This document shows positions 33,721 to 42,269 of a stretch of 64,000 nucleotides of DNA, piece by piece; position 1 is the stretch's first letter, and every line of letters starts with the position of its first letter. Origin of the DNA: Natronococcus occultus SP4. Lineage in GTDB: Archaea > Halobacteriota > Halobacteria > Halobacteriales > Natrialbaceae. The stretch lies in assembly GCF_000328685.1 (NCBI RefSeq), contig NC_019976.1, positions 124,001 to 188,000 on the forward strand, read 5' to 3'. A model generated the notes under the pieces. That model saw only the letters and a list, made by a program, of their open reading frames with translations. It ran no database searches and was not told the DNA's origin. The position numbers and the translations under genes were made by a program.

Positions 33721-34488
33721 ATGCAACCGACAGTCGCGGCGTGCCAGTTAGAACTCAAGGACCTGGCCGTCGAGACGAATTTCGAACTCGTTCGAGAGTG
33801 CGTCGACGGCCTCGACAGCGACGTCGATCTCGCCGTGTTTCCCGAACACACGCTCACCGGATTCGTTGCTGACGAGCGCATCGAAGCAGCTGCGCTCGCT
33901 CGAGACGGTGCCCCGATCGAAGCGGTGCAGTCTCTCGCGGAACGGTACGACGTCGCGCTCGTCATCGGCTTCGTCGAAGCGGCGGGTGATACTTTCTACA
34001 ACACCACTGCGTACATCGGGCCTGCTGGGGAGTTCACGATCTACCGGAAGCGTCATCTCTGGGACAGCGAGAGGAAGCTCCTCACTCCCGGCGACGAGTT
34101 GGTCACGGTCGACACGCCCGTCGGCACTGCAGCGTTACAGACCTGTTACGATCTCAACTTCGTCGAGGACAGCGCAGCGCTAACTCGATCGGACGTTACG
34201 GCGCTGATCGTGCCAGGGGCGTGGCCGGACGCTTATCGCGACAACTGGCGGCTCCTGCTCCGGGCACGAGCGCTCGACGGCGTTCGATGGGCTATCGGCG
34301 CGAACCGAACGGGACGACGCGACATCCGCGACTCCCAGTTGGTGACGTATGCCGGCCACTCGCTGGTGGCGCGTCCCAACGGCGGACTCTATCGTGAACT
34401 CGATCGACAAGAAGCGACACTCGTCGTGGATCTCGACTCCGCGATCCTCGAGTCACAGCGCGATCTCGTCGGTGTGTTCGATTGCTAG
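33721..34488 (+). CDS. Carbon-nitrogen hydrolase (nitrilase superfamily)
   Basis: The 255-aa protein starts MQPTVAACQLELKDLAVETN and keeps the Glu-Lys-Cys triad: E in AVFPEHTLTGF, K in TIYRKRHLWDSE and C in ALQTCYDLNF. The family hydrolyses amides or nitriles, for example omega-amides, N-carbamoyl compounds or nitriles. It is a single-domain cytoplasmic enzyme of normal length. ATG 33721 is used; a GTG 15 bp earlier is possible. No operon partner is evident. Confidence 0.87.
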   Translation: MQPTVAACQLELKDLAVETNFELVRECVDGLDSDVDLAVFPEHTLTGFVADERIEAAALARDGAPIEAVQSLAERYDVALVIGFVEAAGDTFYNTTAYIGPAGEFTIYRKRHLWDSERKLLTPGDELVTVDTPVGTAALQTCYDLNFVEDSAALTRSDVTALIVPGAWPDAYRDNWRLLLRARALDGVRWAIGANRTGRRDIRDSQLVTYAGHSLVARPNGGLYRELDRQEATLVVDLDSAILESQRDLVGVFDC

Positions 34489-34826
34489 CCGCTTCATCTC
34501 GGAGCTGACCGCAACAGACCAGTACGCGAGGATCGGTTCGGTTCGGGCTTTCGTCCTCGATCCGCTCGACGACCGTGCCGCGGTCGCGACCGCTCGTCGT
34601 GGACCCGGAATCTTCGACGACCACCTCCCGCGGTAGCGGCGTCATTTCCGACTCGAGTTACCGGTCAGCGACCGATTATCCGGGTAAGCCGAAGCAATCT
34701 TCCCCTCGGTAACTAGCAGACCGGTTTCCGGACCGGGAGTTGACCGCGAGGATCGCTTTTGCAACTTTTGCAACAGGTTCTCGCCGGCGCTATCACAATC
34801 CCGAGCGTTCACGTTCACACGCGACG
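34489..34826. other. Intergenic region, no feature recognised
   Basis: The two flanking genes converge here. No supported open frame is seen. A short CCGG-TTT-CCGG inverted repeat occurs at about 34722-34732, too weak to call a terminator. Confidence 0.45.
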
Positions 34827-35771
34827 TCATTCGAATGTGCGCTCGAGATCGGCGTTGATTTTGTCGATTGCGTCGCGAGCATGTGGGACTGCTGGTTCAA
34901 CGAGCATGCTGAGGAAGCCGTGAATCGAGCCATCGTAGGAGTGGTGTTCGACGTCGACACCGGCTGCAGCCAGCCGCTCCGCGTACGCTACCCCCTCGTC
35001 TCGAAGTGGGTCAAATCCGGCCGTGATCACCGATGCCGACGGGAGTTCCTCGAGTGACCGGGCTCGCAGCGGTGAGGCGTAGGGATTCCCACCATCCAGA
35101 TCGGACGGAAGGTAGAGGTCCCAGAACCACTCCATATCCGCTCTCGTAATGAAATATCCCGAAGCGTTCTCTGCATAGGAGTCGGTGTCGAACGCGTGAT
35201 CCGTAACCGGATACACCAAGACCTGGTGGGAGATCGACGGGCCGTCGATATCGCGTGCACGCAGCGCAACCGCTGCGGCGAGGTTCCCACCCGCGCTATC
35301 TCCGCCGACTATGAGTCGATCCGCATCACTATCGAAGTCGTCTGCACGCGTTGCAAGATACTCGGTCGCGTCGTAACAGTCCTCCACAGGCCCAGGAAAC
35401 GGTGATTCGGGCGCGAGACCGTACTCTACAGAGGCCACGACGCTTTCGGTGGCGTTCGCCAAGGCTCGGCACGTCGCATCGTGCGTGTCGAGATTCCCGA
35501 GGATCCACCCGCCGCCATGGTAGTATACGAACAGTGGGAATGGGCCCTCTCCGTGCGGGATGTATGTCCGTACGGGAATCTCTCCGTTTCGGCCGGGGAC
35601 CGTTCCGTTTTCGACTGCTGCGACTGAATCCATCTCCTCATCGGAGAACGAGAACATCTCGGTGAGCAGTGCTCGTGCGTCCGCTATGGACAGCGTATTC
35701 AGTTCCGGAACCTGTTCCTCTTCGAGAGCGTTGAGGACGGTCTGCATCTCTGGATCGGGATTTGCTGACAT
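34827..35771 (-). CDS. Alpha/beta hydrolase fold-3 esterase/lipase (HSL family)
   Basis: The 314-aa protein shows the oxyanion motif YYHGGGWILGN, the nucleophile in VGGDSAGGNLAA, the acid in AGFDPLRDEG and the catalytic His in DGSIHGFLSML. These define the hormone-sensitive-lipase group of carboxylesterases. There is no signal peptide. The usual YRLAPE reads YGLAPE. The N-terminal cap (SANPDPEMQTVLNALEEEQV) is present. It is monocistronic; composition is slightly AT-richer than the average here. Confidence 0.9.
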   Translation of the reverse strand: MSANPDPEMQTVLNALEEEQVPELNTLSIADARALLTEMFSFSDEEMDSVAAVENGTVPGRNGEIPVRTYIPHGEGPFPLFVYYHGGGWILGNLDTHDATCRALANATESVVASVEYGLAPESPFPGPVEDCYDATEYLATRADDFDSDADRLIVGGDSAGGNLAAAVALRARDIDGPSISHQVLVYPVTDHAFDTDSYAENASGYFITRADMEWFWDLYLPSDLDGGNPYASPLRARSLEELPSASVITAGFDPLRDEGVAYAERLAAAGVDVEHHSYDGSIHGFLSMLVEPAVPHARDAIDKINADLERTFE

Positions 35772-36119
35772 AGGTCACAGTTCGTATCGCCGGAAGAAGG
35801 CATAAGTGTTACTCAAAAAACATGAACGGTGCGAGCCGGTTCCGTCGACTACGTGCTTCGAGCTCTCTACCGGAACCGTCCAGGCAGGGGATTACAGTGT
35901 ATACTGGGGTTGCAGTCGGTACGCGGTAATACTGATGAAACCCTGATACGTGAACGCGGATTACGACGCAGTCGTCGAATTATACCTGAGTTCACGGTGT
36001 GGCGATGATACGATATCGAATCGTGTGGAGCGTGGCTTGTACGTCTGCTCGTCATGTGAGTTAGTAGCCAATGTCGGTTGTAACAGATGACAGAATATGC
36101 GACAGAAGATGTTCCGAGT
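35772..36119. other. Intergenic region upstream of esterase, no gene seen
   Basis: Frames in both directions are short and unbiased. A weak AT-rich promoter patch (GTGTTACTCAAAAAACATG, 35806-35824) lies about 35-50 nt before the esterase start. The rest is non-coding sequence leading to the hairpin array at 36120-36261. Confidence 0.45.
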
Positions 36120-36261
36120 CCTCACGGTGAGGGGAGGAGCAACGGCTGTGTGGTGGTTCGAGAGACCCTCGGCCTCTCGTCATACTGTAAGACCTCCGGT
36201 CTTGCATAGATCGTAAACGCGAAGCGTTTGCTCACTCACGATAGGCGTTTTGCGCCTTTCG
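36120..36261. repeat. Tandem array of five small hairpins
   Basis: Units: CCTCA-CGG-TGAGG (36120-36132), CGAGAGACC-CTC-GGCCTCTCG (36159-36179, one mismatch), GTAAGACC-TCC-GGTCTTGC (36187-36205, one mismatch), GTAAACGC-GAA-GCGTTTGC (36213-36231, one mismatch) and CGATAGGCG-TTTTG-CGCCTTTCG (36239-36261, one mismatch, 5-nt loop). Spacers are 26, 7, 7 and 7 nt. The third unit shares AAGACC/GGTCTT with the last unit of the 30303-30407 array, and the fourth shares ACGC-GAA-GCGT with the unit at 28180. The array ends at the ATPase remnant. Confidence 0.78.
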
Positions 36262-36621
36262 ATCGACACAGCCGTCGATACATCTGTTCGACCGCGAGAG
36301 CGGGACGTTTCAGACGAGAGCCCAGGTCATGTCGTAGACCAGCAAATATCCCAATCGCGATACGGGAAGCCGCCCCCTTCAGGGCACGGAGAATGTCACG
36401 GAGCCCTTGGCCTACTCGAAGACCACACTACCGAAATCCGCTGGGCTCTGGATACCGGTGATTCAGAGATAAAATACGCATTATTCACACGAAATGGTGC
36501 AACGCAGTCCGTTCAGGAGGCTGTGCCCGAGCGCGATGACGTACAACTGTTCGATTTAGGTGACATCGTCCGGCATGCCCAAGAACGGTCCCGCTTGATG
36601 GGAAAGAGGATAACTTGCTAG
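36250..36621 (+). pseudogene. Remnant of an archaeal ATPase C-terminal (DUF234-type) domain
   Basis: Only about the last 75 codons resemble a gene: GECHGALGLLEDHTTEIRWA, then IKYALFTRNGATQSVQEAVP and RDDVQLFDLGDIVRHAQERS. This matches the C-terminal DUF234/nuclease-like domain that follows the P-loop ATPase in the archaeal ATPase family (pattern: GEC...LEDH..EIRW...YALF.R.GF..SV.E...ER.DL.LFDL.DV). The ATPase domain is missing and the frame begins within the hairpin array, so this is a truncated relic. Similarity starts near 36388. Confidence 0.6.
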
Positions 36622-36801
36622 TCAGCGGAAAGTTTCCGTTCGAGCGTATCTGCGGTTTCACGTCGGGTAAACTGTCCGCTGTTGAGCGACCAGTACTGTG
36701 AACCTGCTATCAGACGACGGAGACCGCACCTACCGAGTCTCCAGTCTTCGGGGAATTGATCGGCACTCTCCCCAGATCTATCGATACTCGTAGCCACACG
36801 G

Positions 36802-37758
36802 TTACTGGATTTCAAGCATTTCGATCTGTTCCTGGTATCGATTGCGGATCGTAACTTCGGTGACCTGAGCGACGTCTGCGACTTCTCTCTGCGTTCGTTT
36901 CTCGTTACAAAGCAAAGCGGCGGCGTAGATCGCAGCGGCGGCGAACCCCGACGGCCCTCTACCGGAGAGCAACGGATCGGCTGTTTCGTCGATGATCTCG
37001 TTGGCTTTCGTTTCGACCTCCTGTGGCAGCTCGAGCTTCGAGGTAAAACGGGGCACGTACTGTTTGGGATCGATCGGACGGAGTTCGAGTCCGAGCTCGT
37101 TCGAAATGTATCGATAGGTACGGCTGATCTCTATCCGCTCGATACGCGATACCTCCGTAATCTCTTCGAGCGAGCGGGGTATCCCCTCCTGTCGACAGCC
37201 GGCGTACAGCGCGGCCGTGGCAACGCCCTCGATCGATCGCCCGCGAATGAGGTCTTCCTGCAGCGCTCGACGGTAGATCACGCTCGTCACTTCCCGAACT
37301 GCGCGGGGGACGCCGAGCGCACTCGCCATGCGATCGATCTCGCTGAGCGCGAACTGGAGGTTGCGCTCGCCGGCGTCTTTCGTCCGGATTCGGGTTTGCC
37401 ACTTCCGGAGCCGGTTCATCTGGGAGCGCTTCTCCGAGGAAATCGAGCGCCCGTACGCATCCTCGTTCTTCCAGTCGATCTGGGTGGTGAGCCCCTTGTC
37501 GTGCATCGTCTGAGTCGTCGGCGCACCGACGCGGGACTTCTGTTGTCGCTCCTGGTGATCGAACGCGCGCCACTCCGGTCCCGAATCGATCATCGATTCC
37601 TCGAGGACGAGCCCACAGTCCTTGCAGATCCGCTCGCCCGGATCGGAGTGCTGGACGACGTTATCCGAGTCACACTCGGGACACGTAGCGGGAGCTGTCT
37701 CGTCCTCGGACTGCTCCGATTGCTCCTCGTCGTCACGGAGCCGAACAGACCAAACCAT
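36802..37758 (-). CDS. tfb: Transcription initiation factor TFB
   Basis: The 318-aa protein has the N-terminal zinc ribbon ([14 protein letters not shown]...[14 protein letters not shown]), the B-finger/linker with GPEWRAFD and [13 protein letters not shown] [15 protein letters not shown], and two cyclin folds (about 120-215 and 216-318) with [20 protein letters not shown] and [23 protein letters not shown] recruits RNA polymerase to TBP-bound promoters. Haloarchaea carry several TFBs that direct different regulons; which one this is cannot be told. Leaderless transcription is likely from a TATA-like box at 37784-37793. Confidence 0.95.
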   Translation of the reverse strand: MVWSVRLRDDEEQSEQSEDETAPATCPECDSDNVVQHSDPGERICKDCGLVLEESMIDSGPEWRAFDHQERQQKSRVGAPTTQTMHDKGLTTQIDWKNEDAYGRSISSEKRSQMNRLRKWQTRIRTKDAGERNLQFALSEIDRMASALGVPRAVREVTSVIYRRALQEDLIRGRSIEGVATAALYAGCRQEGIPRSLEEITEVSRIERIEISRTYRYISNELGLELRPIDPKQYVPRFTSKLELPQEVETKANEIIDETADPLLSGRGPSGFAAAAIYAAALLCNEKRTQREVADVAQVTEVTIRNRYQEQIEMLEIQ

Positions 37759-37783
37759 CGTTCTTCGGTCGTGGAGCTACTGA

Positions 37784-37793
37784 AGTATAAAGT
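37784..37793 (-). promoter_or_regulatory. TATA-like box for the TFB gene
   Basis: On the coding strand ACTTTATACT is centred about 30 nt before the TFB ATG at 37758, in an otherwise GC-rich region. This fits an archaeal promoter with a leaderless mRNA. Confidence 0.6.
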
Positions 37794-38091
37794 TTGAATC
37801 TCGAGTGAGTATTTCACTCATTCCGAAGCGTTGTTTCCCCTCCCGTCTCGATCGCTCGCCCACCGACCGTCTCACGACCTTCGGTGGCTGCTATCGACTC
37901 TCCGGCCAGCGTCTGGCAAAGGTTGCGGGTTCCTTTGACCGGTCCGGATGCGATATCGTCGTCCGAGAGCGTTCGATATCCCGTTTAACGGGGAGCAAAG
38001 CTGTCTGGAGTCACAAGCAGGCCTCCAGCGTAGGTTCGATACCTACCGACTGACGAGGACGTTTACGAGACGCGTTCGTTCGTTGCGGCAG
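37794..38091. other. Non-coding region with a run of inverted repeats
   Basis: No gene is supported here. Four inverted repeats cluster at 37980-38046: CCCGT-TTA-ACGGG (37980-37992), AGC-AAA-GCT (37994-38002), CTGGAG...CTCCAG (38005-38028, 12-nt loop) and GTAGG-TTCGATA-CCTAC (38030-38046). The last looks like a tRNA T-arm, but no acceptor or anticodon arm pairs with it. The cluster sits 46 bp before the start of the gene at 38092 and could act in its 5' region. Confidence 0.45.
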
Positions 38092-38958
38092 ATGACCACC
38101 ACCACACACGAGTACTTCAGCGGGGAGTTCCTCAAACAGATCGCTGAAGAGAACGGATACCTCGAGGGAGTCGAGCTCTCGAACGCCGCGTCGGAATCCA
38201 AGGAGTTGGCCGCCGGAGACGTGAACGGCCGGTGGAAAGACGGGAGCGAACGAGGGTCTTCGACCGTTCGTTTCGAGTGGCGTCCCGTTCGGGACGTGGC
38301 TGAGACGGAACGACGGAGCATCGGGTCGTACTGCAAGCGCGACCGCGTGCTGTTCGTCTCTACTTCCTCCGACATCGGCTCGGCCGAGGAGCTACACGGA
38401 CGATCGATCGGCAGTGACGACGGGACAGTCCCGTTTCACTCGACCGCCGAACTGCTCGAGAGATCGGGACTCGACGAGACGGCAGTCGACACGGAGCGCA
38501 TCGAAACTATCGAAGAGCGACTGAAAGCCGTCAAAACCGGTTCGGTCGACGCGATAGTCGTTCGTGAGCCGTACGCTACACTGGGTCGCTACGACGCGGA
38601 ACTCGACGCAGTCTGGACGGACTCCCGCCGCGTCGCGCTCGTCGTCTCGCCAGCGGTCGAATCGGAGCGAGCGAACGCGTTCCGAACTGCGCTGAACCGG
38701 GCCATCAAGGAGATCGAGGACGACCGCGACCGATACCGCGAGCGGTACGTCGACCTGCTCGAAGACAGCGTTCCGGGCGGAGACTTCGAAGGCGTCGACT
38801 TCGACCGTCTCCGAGACGACATCGAGCTTCGAACCCATCTACCGATTCGTGGGCCGGACACAACCCGTCTCGGACCGACGGAGTGGATGGCGGGAGAAGG
38901 ATACGTAGAGGACGGAGAGGGCATTGCGACGCTTTCCGAGGGACGAACGCCGTACTGA
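38092..38958 (+). CDS. Periplasmic-binding-protein-like (type 2) protein without signal peptide
   Basis: The 288-aa protein starts MTTTTHEYFSGEFLKQIAEE. Segments such as SAEELHGRSIGSDDGTVPFH, IEERLKAVKTGSVDAIVVRE and PYATLGRYDAELDAVW match the NMT1/SsuA-type substrate-binding fold, where the ABC-transporter protein moves small anions or amines. There is no signal or lipobox, and no permease or ATPase is adjacent. It could be a cytoplasmic sensor, an enzyme of the pyrimidine-precursor type, or a relic. The start is fixed by an ATG just after the inverted-repeat cluster; earlier in-frame sequence is basic and unlike haloarchaeal protein. Confidence 0.65.
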   Translation: MTTTTHEYFSGEFLKQIAEENGYLEGVELSNAASESKELAAGDVNGRWKDGSERGSSTVRFEWRPVRDVAETERRSIGSYCKRDRVLFVSTSSDIGSAEELHGRSIGSDDGTVPFHSTAELLERSGLDETAVDTERIETIEERLKAVKTGSVDAIVVREPYATLGRYDAELDAVWTDSRRVALVVSPAVESERANAFRTALNRAIKEIEDDRDRYRERYVDLLEDSVPGGDFEGVDFDRLRDDIELRTHLPIRGPDTTRLGPTEWMAGEGYVEDGEGIATLSEGRTPY

Positions 38959-39118
38959 TCACGGGGACGTCCTGGGGGCAGCGACATCAATATCGAACTG
39001 AGATTGGGGTTCGAGCTGTTTTGCGGAGAGTACATACACAACTCGATCGGAATGCGGTACAGAGCTGACGGAAGCGGCGCCGTTCGAGAAAGCTGGACGA
39101 CATTTTTAATGACAGCCA

Positions 39119-39126
39119 ATATAAAA
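39119..39126 (+). promoter_or_regulatory. TATA-like box for the 64-aa gene
   Basis: ATATAAAA lies 31-38 nt before the ATG at 39157. It is the strongest TATA-like element of this part of the window, and it supports the internal ATG at 39157 as the true start. Confidence 0.55.
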
Positions 39127-39156
39127 GAACTAAGTGACAGACGGTGTATACGGCGT

Positions 39157-39351
39157 ATGCCCCAGACCGTTACCGTCGACGGGGAAGAGATGCTGGTGGG
39201 GGACAGAACGACGGTTGCAGCGGTGCGGAAGTTCGCGGACGTCTCCGACGATGCGATCGCGTTCTATCGCGAGGACGACGTCGTACGTCTCCTCCAGAAT
39301 ACTGAAGTTATCGTCGAACGGGTCCCGGAAGGGACGGCGATCGAATTTTGA
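39157..39351 (+). CDS. Small acidic protein, possible beta-grasp fold
   Basis: The 64-aa protein starts MPQTVTVDGEEMLVGDRTTV and continues VRKFADVSDDAIAFYREDDV to VPEGTAIEF. The order of two strands, a helix, then short strands resembles ubiquitin-like or multiubiquitin-type beta-grasp domains, but there is no terminal Gly-Gly, so conjugation is not indicated. This fold call is a visual inference. It is a single gene with a strong TATA-like element. Confidence 0.6.
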   Translation: MPQTVTVDGEEMLVGDRTTVAAVRKFADVSDDAIAFYREDDVVRLLQNTEVIVERVPEGTAIEF

Positions 39352-39739
39352 TCGGTCCCGATCGGCTGCCGAACCGACCTCGAGACCACGGACAGCTGAC
39401 CCGTCGCGTCGTGTTTCGGCGCCACCGGCAGGGGTGTGGACGGATCGGCTCCGGCGCCGAGCCGCGGTACTCGTTGGACGCACGATCGGATCCGTACACG
39501 ACAGTTGAGAGCACTGGAAGAAGGATGATCACGAGAGTAGTCGACCGGATCGTGTACTGCGGCTTCCAGTCGCTTTCAGGGACGATGTCCGTCGACCACT
39601 GCATGCTCCGGACGGCACCGAGAAATATTTTCTGTATATTCTCATCCGAAGACAACACCGCTCGAATCAAAACGTTCGACGACGATCAGTCGGCTACGCG
39701 TCGTCCGTGCGACGAGCGGCGACGACGCGGTCGCTGTTC
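39352..39739. other. Intergenic region between convergent genes, no feature recognised
   Basis: Frames on both strands are interrupted or lack acidic bias. I see no RNA-like structure. The sequence becomes AT-richer around 39620-39660 without a clear promoter. Confidence 0.45.
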
Positions 39740-40879
39740 TCAGTCCGCCACCGGCAGGACAGTCGGTCTGATCGGTTGGATGACCGCCTCTTGTGCGTCG
39801 CTGTCGTCGGTCGGCTTCTCTCCGAGCAACGCCCCGGCGTCGGTCGGGGCTTCCCGTTCCGTTTCGACGTCGTACCCCTCCCCGTTGGTCGTCAGCACGA
39901 CGTCGCCGTGAACGCCGGTCCAATACGTCTCGAGTCCTCGGTCGGCGTACTCCTCGAGGACGTCGTCGCTCGGATGACCGTACTGCGAGTCGTAGGCGCT
40001 CGAGATAATCGCAACCGCCGGGGTAACCCGGTCCATGAACGGCTGCGACGAGGAGGTCGACGATCCGTGGTGGCCCGCCTGGTACACGTCGACGTCCAGT
40101 CGGTCGCCGTGTTCGTCGACCATCCGCTGTTCGGCCTCGGCCTCCGCGTCGCCCGTCGTGAGATAGGCGAACTCGCCGAACTCGACGCGGAGGGTCACGC
40201 TGTTGTAGTGGAGATCCGATCCCGAGTCGCCCGACGGCGGGTTGAGCACGTCGACGTCCGCGGCGCCGAACTCGAACCGATCATCCTCGTCGACGACGAA
40301 CAGGTCCACGTCGTGTTCCTCGACGGCATCGAGATACCGCTCGTAGGTCTGGCTGGTCGTCGCGACGCCGGAGTCGTAGGCCGCGCCGATCCCGTCGCGT
40401 TCGGTCTCGTAGTGGGCGATGATCTCGTCGTGGCCACCGATGTGATCGGCGTGAGCGTGCGTCGCGACGAGGTGGTCGATCCGGTCGACGTCCTGCGCCT
40501 CGAGATACTCGATCACGTCGGCGCCGGCTTGGGGCCAGTCGCCGGAGTCGACGAGCATCGTCTCGCCGGAGGGGTCGATCAACAGCGTCGCGTCGGCCTG
40601 GCCGACGTCGATGTGGTGAATCTCGAGTTCCCCGTCGACGTCGGTCGTCTCCCCGTTCTCGTCACCGGAGTCGGTCCCATTTGCCTCCGTTTCCTCGGAC
40701 CCGTTCGAGTCGGATGGGGTTTCAGCTGTCTCCGGTCCGTCCTCGGTGTCCGGGTCGGCGTCCTCGAGGTCGTCGCCCGTCTCCGCCGCCGGAGTCTCGT
40801 CGGCCGTCTCGCCACCCTCGGCACATCCTGCGATCAGCAACAGTACTGCGACGAGGACGACGAGTAACGCTCGTCTCAT
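39740..40879 (-). CDS. ComEC/Rec2-like metallo-beta-lactamase lipoprotein
   Basis: The 379-aa protein begins MRRALLVVLVAVLLLIAGCA, a lipoprotein signal with Cys at residue 19, followed by an acidic Thr/Asp/Glu linker to about residue 85. The metallo-hydrolase domain follows: LEIHHIDVGQADATLLIDP, the HxHxDH motif in VATHAHADHIGGHDE, LTTGDAEAEAE and AGHHGSSTSSS. This is the stand-alone C-terminal ComEC-type domain common in haloarchaea. It is exported and anchored outside. It may degrade extracellular DNA or another phosphoester; no competence channel is present here. Confidence 0.85.
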   Translation of the reverse strand: MRRALLVVLVAVLLLIAGCAEGGETADETPAAETGDDLEDADPDTEDGPETAETPSDSNGSEETEANGTDSGDENGETTDVDGELEIHHIDVGQADATLLIDPSGETMLVDSGDWPQAGADVIEYLEAQDVDRIDHLVATHAHADHIGGHDEIIAHYETERDGIGAAYDSGVATTSQTYERYLDAVEEHDVDLFVVDEDDRFEFGAADVDVLNPPSGDSGSDLHYNSVTLRVEFGEFAYLTTGDAEAEAEQRMVDEHGDRLDVDVYQAGHHGSSTSSSQPFMDRVTPAVAIISSAYDSQYGHPSDDVLEEYADRGLETYWTGVHGDVVLTTNGEGYDVETEREAPTDAGALLGEKPTDDSDAQEAVIQPIRPTVLPVAD

Positions 40880-40949
40880 CGAGTCCTCGATTCGATTGCC
40901 ACCTACAAGGTCGTTCGGCCTAGAGATCGACGACCGTCTCGCCGGGAAA

Positions 40950-42269
40950 TCACTCCCAGTTGTGCAACGCGTCGTGGAACACCTGGAGGGCGTCCTCCTC
41001 CGTCACCGGGCGGGGGTTACACCGCAACAGTCGCTGCTGGGTCTCGACGGTCTGTGTCGCGAGCCAGTCGATCTCGTCGGCGGAGATCCCCGCGAGCTCG
41101 GCGAGCCCGCTCGGGAGGACGTTCAGATCCTGCTGGAGCCGAACGTACTCGCGGCGTGCCTCGTCTGCAGCTTCCCGGGTGCTCATCCCCTCGACGTCCG
41201 CGCCGAGGAGGGTGGCGATCTCGGCGAACCGTTCGGGATCGCTCGCGACGTTGTAGCCGAGCGTCGACGCCGGCGTGAGCACGGCGATCGTCTCGCCGTG
41301 GGACGTGTGGTACTGGTTTCCGACCGGGTAGGCCATCGCGTGAGAGAGGCTGACTCCGGCGGTGAGCCCGCAGATCGCACCGAACAGCGAGGCCTTGAGC
41401 ATCGCGGCGCGTGCCTCGACGTCCTCGCCGTTGTGGACGGCAGTCCTGATGTTGTTCGCGACGAGTTCGATCGCGCGTCGGCCGAACATCTCGGTGACGT
41501 CGGTCTGTCCGGCGTAGACCGGGCGCTGTGCCGGATCCTCCGGCCGGAGGAAGCTGTCGTGGTCGTGGGTCGTGTACCCCTCGAGGGCGTGGGCGAGCGC
41601 GTCCATCCCGGTCGCCGCGGTCACCGACGCGGGCATGGTCGTCGTCAGCGTCGGGTCGAGCACCGCGGCGTCCGCTCGCACGTGGTTGCTCGAGATCCCC
41701 TCCTTGATCTCCTTCTCTTCGACGGCGTAGATGGCCACGGGCGAGATCTCCGAGCCCGTTCCCGCGGTCGTCGGGACCAGAACCAGCGGATCGCCCGACT
41801 CCGTGAGGGTTTCGCCCGCTCCCGTCGGCTCGGCGACGTAGTCGAGCACCTCGCCGCCGTTTGCCATCACCGCGCGCGTCCCCTTCGCGACGTCGAGCGA
41901 ACTGCCGCCGCCCATCCCGAGGTAGAAGTCGTACCCCTCCGCACCCTCGTTCTCGCGGACGAACTCCAGGCAGCTGTCGACGGTTTCGATCGACGGCTCC
42001 GGCTCGGCGCCGTCCCAGACGGTGACGTCGAAGCCGGCGTCCTCGAGGTGGTCCGTGACGCGGTCGACGTGCCCGGTCTGGACCATCGGCTCGTCGGTGA
42101 TGATCAGTCCCGAGGCCCCGTCGTCGACCCCGAGTTCGGCGAGCTGGAAGTCGAGCTCCTCGACGGCGTTCCGACCGAACCGGATCGCCGGGAGCTGGAT
42201 CTCCCAGACTGTCTCCGGCCCCAGCCCGTGGTCGGCCGCCGAGATCGTCCGGTCGTAGTTCCCCGTCAC
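40950..42269 (-). CDS. Iron-containing alcohol dehydrogenase (type III)
   Basis: The 439-aa protein starts at GTG 42269 (VTGNYDRTISAADHGLGPET). It shows GMGGGSSLDVAKGTRAV for NAD(P), PTTAGTGSEISPVAIYA, and the iron ligands in TGMDALAHALEGYTTHDHDS and SHAMAYPVGNQYHTSHGE. The start overlaps the stop of the lactonase gene by 4 bp (GTGA), so the two are translationally coupled. Because of this coupling, the likely substrate is a hydroxy acid released by the lactonase, for example 4-hydroxybutyrate, oxidised to a semialdehyde. Other primary alcohols are possible. Confidence 0.88.
   Translation of the reverse strand: MTGNYDRTISAADHGLGPETVWEIQLPAIRFGRNAVEELDFQLAELGVDDGASGLIITDEPMVQTGHVDRVTDHLEDAGFDVTVWDGAEPEPSIETVDSCLEFVRENEGAEGYDFYLGMGGGSSLDVAKGTRAVMANGGEVLDYVAEPTGAGETLTESGDPLVLVPTTAGTGSEISPVAIYAVEEKEIKEGISSNHVRADAAVLDPTLTTTMPASVTAATGMDALAHALEGYTTHDHDSFLRPEDPAQRPVYAGQTDVTEMFGRRAIELVANNIRTAVHNGEDVEARAAMLKASLFGAICGLTAGVSLSHAMAYPVGNQYHTSHGETIAVLTPASTLGYNVASDPERFAEIATLLGADVEGMSTREAADEARREYVRLQQDLNVLPSGLAELAGISADEIDWLATQTVETQQRLLRCNPRPVTEEDALQVFHDALHNWE

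Noticed and set aside
28154..36261. CRISPR array
   Set aside because: The hairpin units differ in sequence and are separated by 2-26 nt; there are no 30-nt repeats with regular spacers and no cas genes.
38030..38046. Possible tRNA (T-arm GTAGG-TTCGATA-CCTAC)
   Set aside because: No acceptor stem pairs with the following CGACTGA, and no anticodon or D arm of normal size is upstream.
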